64,000 nt of DNA, taken from NCBI GenBank assembly GCA_014381725.1, contig JACNLC010000045.1:34250-98249 (forward strand), read 5' to 3'. Shown piece by piece: positions 54,489 through 62,882 of this stretch. The notes under the pieces are model-generated. The model worked only from the letters and a program-made list of their open reading frames with translations. It was not told the DNA's origin and made no database searches. The DNA comes from Fidelibacterota bacterium. GTDB taxonomy: Bacteria; Fidelibacterota; Marinisomatia; SCGC-AAA003-L08; JACNLC01. Made by a program: the position numbers and the translations under genes. How positions within the stretch are numbered: position 1 is the first letter of the stretch; each line of letters begins with the position of its first letter.

Positions 54489-55887
54489 AGGTTCGATTCA
54501 AGAATAATCTGATTATCTTGTTTACAACAAAAACTACTGCAATATTAGTTAATGTGGAAATCCCAATAAACCAAGTCCAAGCTAAACCCAATGATTGTAA
54601 TCCAAACACTATCGCCAGACTGGAAAGTAGTCCTACAATCAAAGCTGTAGGATGAAAATCAATTTTGATTCTAGACAGAATAAATAATCCCAATAATCCG
54701 CCATAAGTGTATGATGCAATTTTTAGCCCTACCACTACAATTGCGTTGTCAGTTTCATCAAAAAGAAGAGCAATTCCAATAAGCACTATTGCCCAAAGTA
54801 AACTGATAAATTGTGACCTTTTAAGTGAACTTGTTTTAAGCCAATCTGTTACAGTAGAAGATGCTAAAGAGTTTATAGAAGAACTTAAAGTTGACATCGC
54901 TGCAGACAGAACTCCAGCTAATAAAATTCCTTTTACTCCAACCGGTAAGTTTTCTACAATGAATGTTGAAAATTCTCTGTCTTTTTGTAAATCAATTCCA
55001 CCATACAATGTATAAATCAATGTTCCCGCTAATAGAAAAACAGAAAATTGAAGAAATACAAAAAATCCACTACCAATCATTGCCTTTTGTGCAGATTTCA
55101 GATTTCGGCAACCAAGCACTCGTTGGACCATCATATAATCGGCCCCGTGTGATGCAAAAGAGAGTAATATCCCACCGAATAATGCACTGGGAAACATCCA
55201 CGCCGATTTGAAGATATTTTCTCCAAACTGAATAATTTGCAATTTATCTGATGCCATTAATGCCGAAAGTGTCTCTACGGTAGAAGTATCTAAATGATTG
55301 AGAATAAATACAATCGAAATCACTGCTCCTGCGATATAAAGAACAAACTGAAAACTGTCGATCCAAACGATAGTACGAATACCACCAAGTAAAGTGTAAA
55401 TGAGCGTTACTACGCCAATAATCAATATGGCAACGGGCAGAGACCATCCTGTAATCACTTGCACCACAACTGCTGTTGCCAAAAAACGCACTCCATCCGC
55501 AAGAACGCGAGTAACAAGGAAAACGCCTGATGCAGTCTTTTGAATATTTCTCCCAAAGCGATTTCCAAGAACTTCATAAATGGAGGTTACTCCGCTCTCA
55601 AAATATTGTGGTAACAAGAAAATACTCACCAAAATTCTACCAATAATATACCCCATTGCAAGTTGGAGGAAAAACCAATTCCCTCGATACGCCAAACCAG
55701 GAACGCTGATAAATGTAAGCACAGAAGTTTCAGTCGCAACTATAGAGAACATTGCTACTATCCAAGGAAGATTTCGTCCACCCAAAAAGTAATCCGAAGG
55801 AGTTTTATTAAATTTTGATTGCCAGAAACCATATCCTGACATCCCAGCAAGAAATAAAATGATGATTGTTAAATCAATAATGTGCAT
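54478..55887 (-). CDS. Sodium:solute symporter (SSS family), second
   Basis: The protein has 469 residues and about 13 helices. MHIIDLTIIILFLAGMSGYGFWQSKFNKTPSDYFLGGRNLPWIVAMFSIVATETSVLTFISVPG is an SGLT/SSS N-terminus, with VLSAAMSTLSSSINSLASSTVTDW in the Na+-binding helix. It lies between the NagZ-fusion and NamZ genes. A MurNAc or GlcNAc importer is plausible by position. An alternative is a sialic acid or other sugar-acid transporter. Confidence 0.9.
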   Translation of the reverse strand: MHIIDLTIIILFLAGMSGYGFWQSKFNKTPSDYFLGGRNLPWIVAMFSIVATETSVLTFISVPGLAYRGNWFFLQLAMGYIIGRILVSIFLLPQYFESGVTSIYEVLGNRFGRNIQKTASGVFLVTRVLADGVRFLATAVVVQVITGWSLPVAILIIGVVTLIYTLLGGIRTIVWIDSFQFVLYIAGAVISIVFILNHLDTSTVETLSALMASDKLQIIQFGENIFKSAWMFPSALFGGILLSFASHGADYMMVQRVLGCRNLKSAQKAMIGSGFFVFLQFSVFLLAGTLIYTLYGGIDLQKDREFSTFIVENLPVGVKGILLAGVLSAAMSTLSSSINSLASSTVTDWLKTSSLKRSQFISLLWAIVLIGIALLFDETDNAIVVVGLKIASYTYGGLLGLFILSRIKIDFHPTALIVGLLSSLAIVFGLQSLGLAWTWFIGISTLTNIAVVFVVNKIIRLFLNRTFER

Positions 55888-55907
55888 AATTGTTAGAAAT
55901 TAATACT

Positions 55908-58718
55908 CTATTTCTCCAATTTTTTCATAACTGCATTGTGGAAATCTCTACGGACTTTATACATTCTATTATTCTCTCTTGAAGGATGCACTCGATTTGT
56001 GAGAAGAACTACTATTATCTCTTGCTCAGGATCAATCCATAAAGAAGTACCAGTAAAGCCCAAATGCCCAAATGACAAATCAGAGAAATAATCTCCTGCA
56101 GAACTTTTACCATTTCTAGACGGGGTATCCCAACCAATTGCTCTGTCTGAACCAAAAGGCAGATTTTGGCGAGATGTAAATTCGTGTATCAAACTTTTCT
56201 TAAACAGTCGTGAACTGAGCCAAGTGCCTTTATTTAGCATTATTTGAGCATATTTCCCAATATCTTCTGCTGTTGAAAATACTCCTGCGTGACCAGAAAC
56301 TCCACCCATCAAATAAGTGTTTTCATCGTGTACAATTCCATGAATCATAATATTCCTGTAAATAGAATCAAATTCAGTCGGAGCAATTTCAGGCAAATAT
56401 GCTGAATTAGGTTTAAAGAAAGTTCGTTGCATATCAATGGGATTAAACACCCATTTTTGTGCAAGTTCATCAATTGGTTTTTGTTCAATTTTCTCGATTA
56501 TTGAAGTGAGCAAAATAATTCCCAAATCGCTGTATTGAATTTCTGTGCCGGGTTCATAAATCAAATCTCTTTGAAGAATGTCATTAAGAATATCTTCTTT
56601 ATTTTTGAATATTTCTTCCATAAAATACATTATATAAGGTTCAATCCCAGAAGAATGAGTTAGTAAATGGTGAATTGTTACTTTTTCTTTCCCTCCACCT
56701 ACAAATTCAGGATAAAACTGTGATACTTCGTGGTCTAAACTCAATTTCTTTTGTGAAATCAATTTCATCATCACGGGAGTAGTTACCAAAACTTTCGTTA
56801 GGGATGCTATATCATAAATCGTTTTGGAATTTACAACTTTTGATGTGTCATCATAAGTTTGATTTCCAAATCCTTGGTTGGCGATTACCTTACCATTTTT
56901 CGCAATAAATACTTGCGCTCCAGGAAATATTTTATCCTCAATTGCATTTTCTAAAACTACCAAAGATTCCGTTAAATTAATATCCATATTTCCATCAAAT
57001 CCTATATTTCGTTTCTCAGAAACAATTCCACTCCCCCGAGGATAATCATCGGATAATTTAACCGATAATTTCCCTGATATTTCTGTTCTTCCCAAGAGTG
57101 CATTTGCCATTGCATACTGCGAAATGCTACCGTAACCATAAGCACAAAGATATGTTGAAATAATATCATAATTTGGCAAATACGGACTGCCAAATCCAGC
57201 AACAACAAACGGAATATTATTTTGCTCAAGCAATTTCATAAAATCAGAGTGGCTCGCATCAATTGTGGACTCACCCTTATCCATCCGAATTCTAACCAAA
57301 AGTGTAACTAAAACCATATCAGAATTTTTGACACTTTGTAGGATTTCAGCAGTTCGATTTTGTCCTAGTGGTTCTGTTACCCAAATTTCCTGAACATTTC
57401 CGTGAGTGTTACGAATATCCCAAGCATACGAACTTAGCACATCTTTTACTCCATCGTCGGTTGATAGAATGATATGTGAGAAATCCTCAATATTCTCTGG
57501 TTTTAGTGGAATTAAATTAGCATCATTCTTGATTAGAGTAATTGATTTTTTTGCGATTTCTTTGGCAATTTTTTTATGAGATGATATTCCAACATTTTCT
57601 TCTACATTTTCCCAATTAGAATTAATTTCGGAAGAGAACAATCCAAATTCTTCTTTTGCTCTGAAAATTCTGTTAACAGATTCATTGATTCTCTCTTCTG
57701 TAATTCTACCTGATTTTACTGCTTGTTCAATTGCGTTAATCGTATGTTCAACATTCATTGGTAGAAGTAAAATATCCGCACCAGCTTCAACTGCTCTAAT
57801 GGCTGACTCACCAGCCCACGCAGAATTTGTCAATCCACCCATTTCCATACCGTCAGTAATTATCAGACCGCTAAAATTAAATTCATTTCGAAGAATTTCT
57901 GTTAAAATTTTAAACGAATGAGAAGCCGGCTTTCCAGATTCATCCAATTCCGGAAGAGAAATATGCCCAACCATAATAGTTTTTACTCCGGATTCTATTG
58001 CTAACTGAAAAGGGTGAAGTTCGGTTTCGTAAAGTTCATCTAAACTACTGTGAATTATTGGCAAACTTGTGTGACTGTCTGTCGCTGTATTTCCGTGACC
58101 GGGAAAATGTTTTGCACAAGCATAAACTCCACCATCTTGCAAACCTTTGATGAATTCTACTCCAAACTTCGCAACTATTTCAGGTGAATCACTATATGCT
58201 CGGAAATTTATAATCGGATTGTCTGGATTATTATTGACATCCATTACCGGAGCAAACGAAATATGAACTCCTAAACTACTCGCTTCTTTAGCAGTAATTT
58301 TACCTTGGAGATATGCTAGATGCGAAGAATCTGTTGCAGTTACTGCCATATTGGATGGGAACAAAGTTCCACCATCTAACCATTGACCTGTTCCGCGTTC
58401 GTAATCTGCAGAAACAAGTAATGGAATATCAGCCCAAGATTGAAACCGCTGAATATTGGAGTAAGTCCCTTGGATGCTTCCTCCGAATGTTATGATTCCA
58501 CCAATTCCATCTTTTTCTATCCACTGTTGTAGTTTTTTACGATACCAATTTTCGTTATTGTAAAAATCACCACGAACACGAACCATCACCATTTGAGCAA
58601 TTTTTTGTTTTAAGGATAGTGTGTGCCAATCAGAAATATTGTTTTGCTGTGGAGTTGGCGTTGGTAATTGCGAGCAACCCAAAAATAGTATTAATAAAAA
58701 AATGAATTTAGTCTTCAA
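55908..58718 (-). CDS. Lipoprotein fusion: GH3 beta-N-acetylglucosaminidase (NagZ-like) with C-terminal beta-lactamase-like domain
   Basis: The protein has 936 residues, with signal LILFLGCSQLP. The GH3 domain (about 30-370) has KHFPGHGNTATDSHTSLP, the NagZ His/Asp loop that acts as acid/base, and the nucleophile Asp in GLIITDGMEMGG. A GH3 second domain follows. From about residue 590 a serine hydrolase of the beta-lactamase/AmpC class has SLTK (SxxK), YSD in place of YxN, and GHLGFTGT. Such fusions are known in Bacteroidetes. The GH3 part removes GlcNAc from wall fragments, and the second part may be a D-amino-acid esterase or peptidase. Confidence 0.9.
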   Translation of the reverse strand: MKTKFIFLLILFLGCSQLPTPTPQQNNISDWHTLSLKQKIAQMVMVRVRGDFYNNENWYRKKLQQWIEKDGIGGIITFGGSIQGTYSNIQRFQSWADIPLLVSADYERGTGQWLDGGTLFPSNMAVTATDSSHLAYLQGKITAKEASSLGVHISFAPVMDVNNNPDNPIINFRAYSDSPEIVAKFGVEFIKGLQDGGVYACAKHFPGHGNTATDSHTSLPIIHSSLDELYETELHPFQLAIESGVKTIMVGHISLPELDESGKPASHSFKILTEILRNEFNFSGLIITDGMEMGGLTNSAWAGESAIRAVEAGADILLLPMNVEHTINAIEQAVKSGRITEERINESVNRIFRAKEEFGLFSSEINSNWENVEENVGISSHKKIAKEIAKKSITLIKNDANLIPLKPENIEDFSHIILSTDDGVKDVLSSYAWDIRNTHGNVQEIWVTEPLGQNRTAEILQSVKNSDMVLVTLLVRIRMDKGESTIDASHSDFMKLLEQNNIPFVVAGFGSPYLPNYDIISTYLCAYGYGSISQYAMANALLGRTEISGKLSVKLSDDYPRGSGIVSEKRNIGFDGNMDINLTESLVVLENAIEDKIFPGAQVFIAKNGKVIANQGFGNQTYDDTSKVVNSKTIYDIASLTKVLVTTPVMMKLISQKKLSLDHEVSQFYPEFVGGGKEKVTIHHLLTHSSGIEPYIMYFMEEIFKNKEDILNDILQRDLIYEPGTEIQYSDLGIILLTSIIEKIEQKPIDELAQKWVFNPIDMQRTFFKPNSAYLPEIAPTEFDSIYRNIMIHGIVHDENTYLMGGVSGHAGVFSTAEDIGKYAQIMLNKGTWLSSRLFKKSLIHEFTSRQNLPFGSDRAIGWDTPSRNGKSSAGDYFSDLSFGHLGFTGTSLWIDPEQEIIVVLLTNRVHPSRENNRMYKVRRDFHNAVMKKLEK

Positions 58719-59805
58719 TGTAAATCCTCTTCACTCGTTTGGAAATTCCATTCAGAAATTTATACGGAATAATACCATATTTTTTTGATAAATGTTCAAT
58801 TCTGTGAGTTGTATTATCACCCCAAAATGATACTTTATCTCCAACTTTCAAATTAGAATTGTTAGCATTTATCGCAGTCATATCCATTGATACTTTTCCG
58901 ATAATTTTCAGCTCATTATTTTTGTAAATTACTGAACCCGACTTGGAGAACTCCAGAGGAACCCCGTCAGCGTAACCAGCTTGAACTGTAGCTATTTTCA
59001 TTGGCTCACTTGCGGTAAATGTTCGGTTATATCCAACTGAATCTCCATCAGAAATATCTTTTATCAACATAACAGGCGCTTGAAAATCCATTATTGGAGA
59101 TAGATTTGAATGAGGTATCCCAAGGGGAGATATTCCATATAACGCAATACCTGGACGAACCATATTAAAATGTGATTCTGAAGTTTTCAGAATTCCTGCA
59201 CTATTGGCAATATGATAAAATTTCACATTCAGATTCAGTGATTTTGCTAACTGTTTAATTTCCTTAAAACGGTTCAGTTGAAGTTGCATAAATGAATCAT
59301 CTTTTTCTTCGGCAGACGCTAAATGCGACCAAATTCCTTCAACTTCAATAAATTTGTAATTCCCAATTTGTGAGAGAATATCTTGAGAATATTTGTATGA
59401 AATCCCAAGTCTAGACATTCCTGTATCAAATTTGATATGGACTTTAATTTTAGAATTGTTATTCTTCCCAAATTTGTTTACTACTTGGAAATCTTCAATA
59501 CTATTCACAGAACACCTAACTTGTCCTGTTTTGCACAAATCAAGAATACCTTGTTGGACTCTACCTGTGTGAAGGATTGGTTTAGTAATTCCACTAGAAA
59601 TCAACTCATCAATCTCAGAATGTAGTGCTACGCAAAACCCAAAAACACCAGCATTCTCAAGTGATTTGGCAATTGGGACTGCACCGTGTCCATACGCATC
59701 AGCTTTGACAACTGCCATAACTTTTGCCTTGTCAACAGTATTTTGTATAAATTGGTAGTTCTGTTGAAGTTTACCGAGATTAATTTCAGCTATGGGTTGT
59801 AGCAA
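58708..59805 (-). CDS. alr: Alanine racemase
   Basis: I choose a TTG start at 59805, preceded by AAGGAGGTG. A start at 59820 would place the SD inside the gene. The 365 residues have the PLP lysine in VMAVVKADAYGHG, VGYNRTFTASEPMKIATVQAGYADG with the catalytic Tyr, and SMDMTAIN. It makes D-Ala for peptidoglycan. Its start lies within the end of the kinase gene, and its stop overlaps the NagZ-fusion gene by 11 bp. Confidence 0.95.
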   Translation of the reverse strand: MLQPIAEINLGKLQQNYQFIQNTVDKAKVMAVVKADAYGHGAVPIAKSLENAGVFGFCVALHSEIDELISSGITKPILHTGRVQQGILDLCKTGQVRCSVNSIEDFQVVNKFGKNNNSKIKVHIKFDTGMSRLGISYKYSQDILSQIGNYKFIEVEGIWSHLASAEEKDDSFMQLQLNRFKEIKQLAKSLNLNVKFYHIANSAGILKTSESHFNMVRPGIALYGISPLGIPHSNLSPIMDFQAPVMLIKDISDGDSVGYNRTFTASEPMKIATVQAGYADGVPLEFSKSGSVIYKNNELKIIGKVSMDMTAINANNSNLKVGDKVSFWGDNTTHRIEHLSKKYGIIPYKFLNGISKRVKRIYIED

Positions 59806-60781
59806 GTGCACCTCCTTCAATTAATTTTGGCAAAGTAATATCGATATCTTGAACTCTTGACGCTAACAATCCAGCTCCGTAGGCAGGAGATACTTTTGAG
59901 AATGTCCATTTAATATCGTTATACTCAAATTGAAGTGCATCGTTTAAGCATTTTCTGTAAGTGTCATTTGTTATAACATTTCCGTTACCAGCAAGAATAA
60001 TGTGATTTTGGGTATATTTGATTTCTCTTGCAAGTTCTGTAATATATTCCGCTACTCCTTGTGTTGCTTCCTGGACGATTGCCAGCGCTACATCATTTCC
60101 ATTTTCCGCAAGTTGACAGATTGGTTTTGCAAATGAAGCAATATCTTTAACTTTTGTTTCAGATGACATCACTTTTTCCACCATTTCTTTAAATTCACTT
60201 TCATCTAAGATATCAAAAGTCATTTCTAGCAATTCTGTTAGCTCCTTATCTCCATAAACGCTTGTCTCATTAAGAGCTAAGTGCATTAATACTTGCTTTC
60301 CCATCCAATAGCCACTTCCAATATCACCATCTTCGTGCCCATCACCAGCAGTTCTATAAATTTTCCCATCTACAGAACGAGCGATACAAATTACTCCCGT
60401 GCTAACTGTAGCCAAAATGCCAACTCCTGACGGACAACCAACCTCGTATGCAGCTTCTGCGTCATTTGCAATAATGGTTCTACCAGCTAACTCCAATTTA
60501 TCCAACTCCCTAAACAATAAATCTCTACCGTCTTTATCGCTTGCCCCAGCTAGACCAAGCCCAACTGCATCAATATATTCTTTTGGGATTTCTGATTGTT
60601 CGCATAAACTTGAAATTAAACTACTTACAACTTGAGGAGCTGAATCTTTGCAAACTGATAAGCTTGAAGGACCTCCAATTGCAGTCGCTAAAGTTTTTCC
60701 AGTATTATCAAATAATACTCCTCGTGTTTGCGTTGCTCCACCATCTACACCTATTACATAATATTTTTCTTCTGAAATCAC
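59786..60781 (-). CDS. BadF/BadG-family sugar kinase (GlcNAc/MurNAc kinase-like)
   Basis: The 331 residues belong to the ASKHA BadF/BadG/BcrA/BcrD family: YYVIGVDGGATQTRGVLF (phosphate 1 loop), AVGLGLAGASDKDGR, ANDAEAAYEVG, and GDGHEDGDIGSGYWMGKQ. Members include N-acetylglucosamine kinase and the MurK kinase of peptidoglycan salvage. Its place between alr and an ABC transporter in a wall-sugar cluster favours GlcNAc or MurNAc as substrate. The 2-hydroxyglutaryl-CoA dehydratase activase branch is unlikely, since its [4Fe-4S] cysteines are missing. Confidence 0.88.
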   Translation of the reverse strand: MISEEKYYVIGVDGGATQTRGVLFDNTGKTLATAIGGPSSLSVCKDSAPQVVSSLISSLCEQSEIPKEYIDAVGLGLAGASDKDGRDLLFRELDKLELAGRTIIANDAEAAYEVGCPSGVGILATVSTGVICIARSVDGKIYRTAGDGHEDGDIGSGYWMGKQVLMHLALNETSVYGDKELTELLEMTFDILDESEFKEMVEKVMSSETKVKDIASFAKPICQLAENGNDVALAIVQEATQGVAEYITELAREIKYTQNHIILAGNGNVITNDTYRKCLNDALQFEYNDIKWTFSKVSPAYGAGLLASRVQDIDITLPKLIEGGALATTHS

Positions 60782-60785
60782 TTTT

Positions 60786-61538
60786 TTACTTTCTAAATAA
60801 TTTTATACTGAATATTCCATTTAAAACAAATACAATTGCTGATAATAACAATGTTACAACAGCTCCAAAAATACTACCATTCTCAAGTCTTATTAGATTC
60901 TGTGAACCTTCAATAATTTGAACAAATGGAATTGACCTCATTATATCAGATAAAGTTTGTGGATAAAATTGGAGTGGAATCAAGCATCCCATTCCCAAAG
61001 AGAAAATCAAAAATACAATTATCGAGATGATAGTTTGAGATTGTAATCCTTTAACCCAGCAACCTAATATTGTTCCTAAAACGGACATAAAAACTACTAA
61101 TGGTAAAATTTGTAGCAATAATAACAAATCTGAACCTATTGAATAAAATTGATGATTAACAACTCCTATGACGATGAATGCGATAATCAACTGCACGAAT
61201 CCTAGAACGAATGCCCAGAGAGAAATTCCGATTAAAATATCCCAAACTGAAACCGGAGATTTGAGATAAATCCCTAAAACACCGGAAGAGAATCTTAGCT
61301 TTCTCATCGAAGAAAATCCGTTGATAAATGCAACTAAACCAGTGCTTACAATCCAAATTCCGGGAGTTATCCAGTGAATATAGTTTAGTGAATTTACCGA
61401 TGGAATTACCTTATATAACGGCAAACCAATGAACATAAAAATTAAAACCGGTATAAAAATTAAACAAAACAAATGTGCGATGAGTTGTTTACGATACGAC
61501 CACCACTCTCTTTTCAAAATTACAATAATGTTGTTCAT
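60786..61538 (-). CDS. ABC-2 type transporter permease
   Basis: The protein has 250 residues and six membrane helices. ILKREWWSYRKQLIAHLFCLIFIPVLIFMFIGLPLY is a typical ABC-2 N-terminus, with LGTILGCWVKGLQSQTIISIIVFLIFSLGMGCLIPLQFYPQTL as the conserved ABC-2 loop. It overlaps the ATPase gene by 4 bp. Exporter function is expected, substrate unknown. It may belong to the salvage operon by packing only. Confidence 0.9.
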   Translation of the reverse strand: MNNIIVILKREWWSYRKQLIAHLFCLIFIPVLIFMFIGLPLYKVIPSVNSLNYIHWITPGIWIVSTGLVAFINGFSSMRKLRFSSGVLGIYLKSPVSVWDILIGISLWAFVLGFVQLIIAFIVIGVVNHQFYSIGSDLLLLLQILPLVVFMSVLGTILGCWVKGLQSQTIISIIVFLIFSLGMGCLIPLQFYPQTLSDIMRSIPFVQIIEGSQNLIRLENGSIFGAVVTLLLSAIVFVLNGIFSIKLFRK

Positions 61539-62461
61539 TCTAAACCTCCGTCGGTTATTCCTACAAACAAATCGTGTAATCTACATAAAGTTGTGTCAAT
61601 ATCTTCCATTTGATATTTCATCGCAATTCTCAATACTGTAAAAAATTCCCTTCGTTTGTGTGCATAAAATTCCAGTTCAAATCCGTTGATATTTGGACGA
61701 ATTACTTTTGGATATTCTTTCAATTCAATTAACAAATCTTCTGGTGGTTCAGTCTCAAACGATATTCTGTATCGAGCAAGCCCGTGAGTTGTTTCTATAA
61801 GTTTATCCAAAGTCCCGTTCATCTTTATATTTCCGTGATGCAGAATCGCAATCCGTTCTGCATATCGTTCTGCTTCTGAGAAATTTTGTGTTGTAAAGAG
61901 AATTGTTTTCTTTTCTAGCAATTTATCCATCGTGCTCCAAATTTTTGCACGACTTCGTGGATCTAATCCAGTTGTTGGTTCATCGAGTAATATTACTTCC
62001 GGATTGTGCACAATAGCTCTCGCAAAACAAATTTTCCTTTGATGTCCAAACGATAAATGTGATGGATATTCACGAAGTAAATTTTTGAAATCCAAAACAT
62101 CTGCCCAATAATACGCAGAATCTTTGGCTTGCTGTTCTGATAAACCGTGTAACTGACCGTAAATAATGAGTTGTTCAAGGATTGTTAAATCGTCATCAAG
62201 GTTAGATATTTGTGGCATATAACCAGTAATCGAGCGGATTTCATCACCACGATTTGTAATATCTTTCCCGTGGATGTATGCCATTCCTGCATCTTTTTCT
62301 ATTAGTCCCACAAGAATTTTGAGGAGCGTGCTCTTCCCCGCACCATTTTCCCCAACAATGACAAATGTTGAACCTTTTTCAACTCCAAATGATAGGTCAG
62401 CTAATACTGCTTTCCCTCTATATTTTTTAGCTATCGATTTTAATGTTATTGATGCTTCCAT
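61535..62461 (-). CDS. ABC transporter ATP-binding protein
   Basis: The protein has 308 residues. Walker A is GENGAGKSTLLK, Walker B VILLDEPTTGLDP. The signature motif is LSFGHQRKICFARAI instead of LSGGQ. The extra C-terminal domain (LARYRISFETEPPEDLL...) is of the ABC-2 exporter type (DrrA-like). It is the first gene of the tightly spaced run through SSS1. The upstream spacer is repeat-rich and may hold its promoter. Confidence 0.92.
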   Translation of the reverse strand: MEASITLKSIAKKYRGKAVLADLSFGVEKGSTFVIVGENGAGKSTLLKILVGLIEKDAGMAYIHGKDITNRGDEIRSITGYMPQISNLDDDLTILEQLIIYGQLHGLSEQQAKDSAYYWADVLDFKNLLREYPSHLSFGHQRKICFARAIVHNPEVILLDEPTTGLDPRSRAKIWSTMDKLLEKKTILFTTQNFSEAERYAERIAILHHGNIKMNGTLDKLIETTHGLARYRISFETEPPEDLLIELKEYPKVIRPNINGFELEFYAHKRREFFTVLRIAMKYQMEDIDTTLCRLHDLFVGITDGGLE

Positions 62462-62882
62462 AATTTTTTTCTTTTTTAAACCGCTAATTACGCGAATTGT
62501 TTTTATTCACAACGAAAACGCCGAATAAACGAAGTTAAAAATAACCGCGAATTACGCTAATTTCACTAATTGTTTTACTGTTCACAACGAAAACGCCCAC
62601 CTGAAAAGCCTTGGCGGACAAGCCGAAGTTACGAACTTGTTTTATTTCGTCTGTTCGTCAGTTCGTTGTTTTTATTACTCTCTACTTTTTCATCCTGCCT
62701 GCCCTGTAAGGAGCTTGCGACTGTACAGGGATTCTGACAATGTTTTGACTCCGGAGGAGTCTCATATTTATAGAAATATCAGGATTTAATAACCTAACGC
62801 CGTAGGTGTTTAACAAATTATTCTATAAATATTCAATCCCTATGGGATTTTTTAATGTTCTCAATTTCATTCTACAAATAGT
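62462..62882. repeat. Repeat-rich spacer: direct repeats and mini-palindromes
   Basis: The spacer has no gene. TTCACAACGAAAACGCC occurs at 62506-62522 and 62581-62597, each preceded by related GCTAATTACGCGAATT-type sequence. CCCTGTA/TACAGGG forms an inverted repeat at 62702-62730. Three mini-hairpins follow: GACTCCGGAGGAGTC (62747-62761), ACGCCGTAGGTGT (62797-62809) and AATCCCTATGGGATT (62835-62849). They are separated by ATATTTATAGAAAT (62764) and its inverse ATTCTATAAATATT (62820). This is the look of a dispersed REP-like family. Confidence 0.7.
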
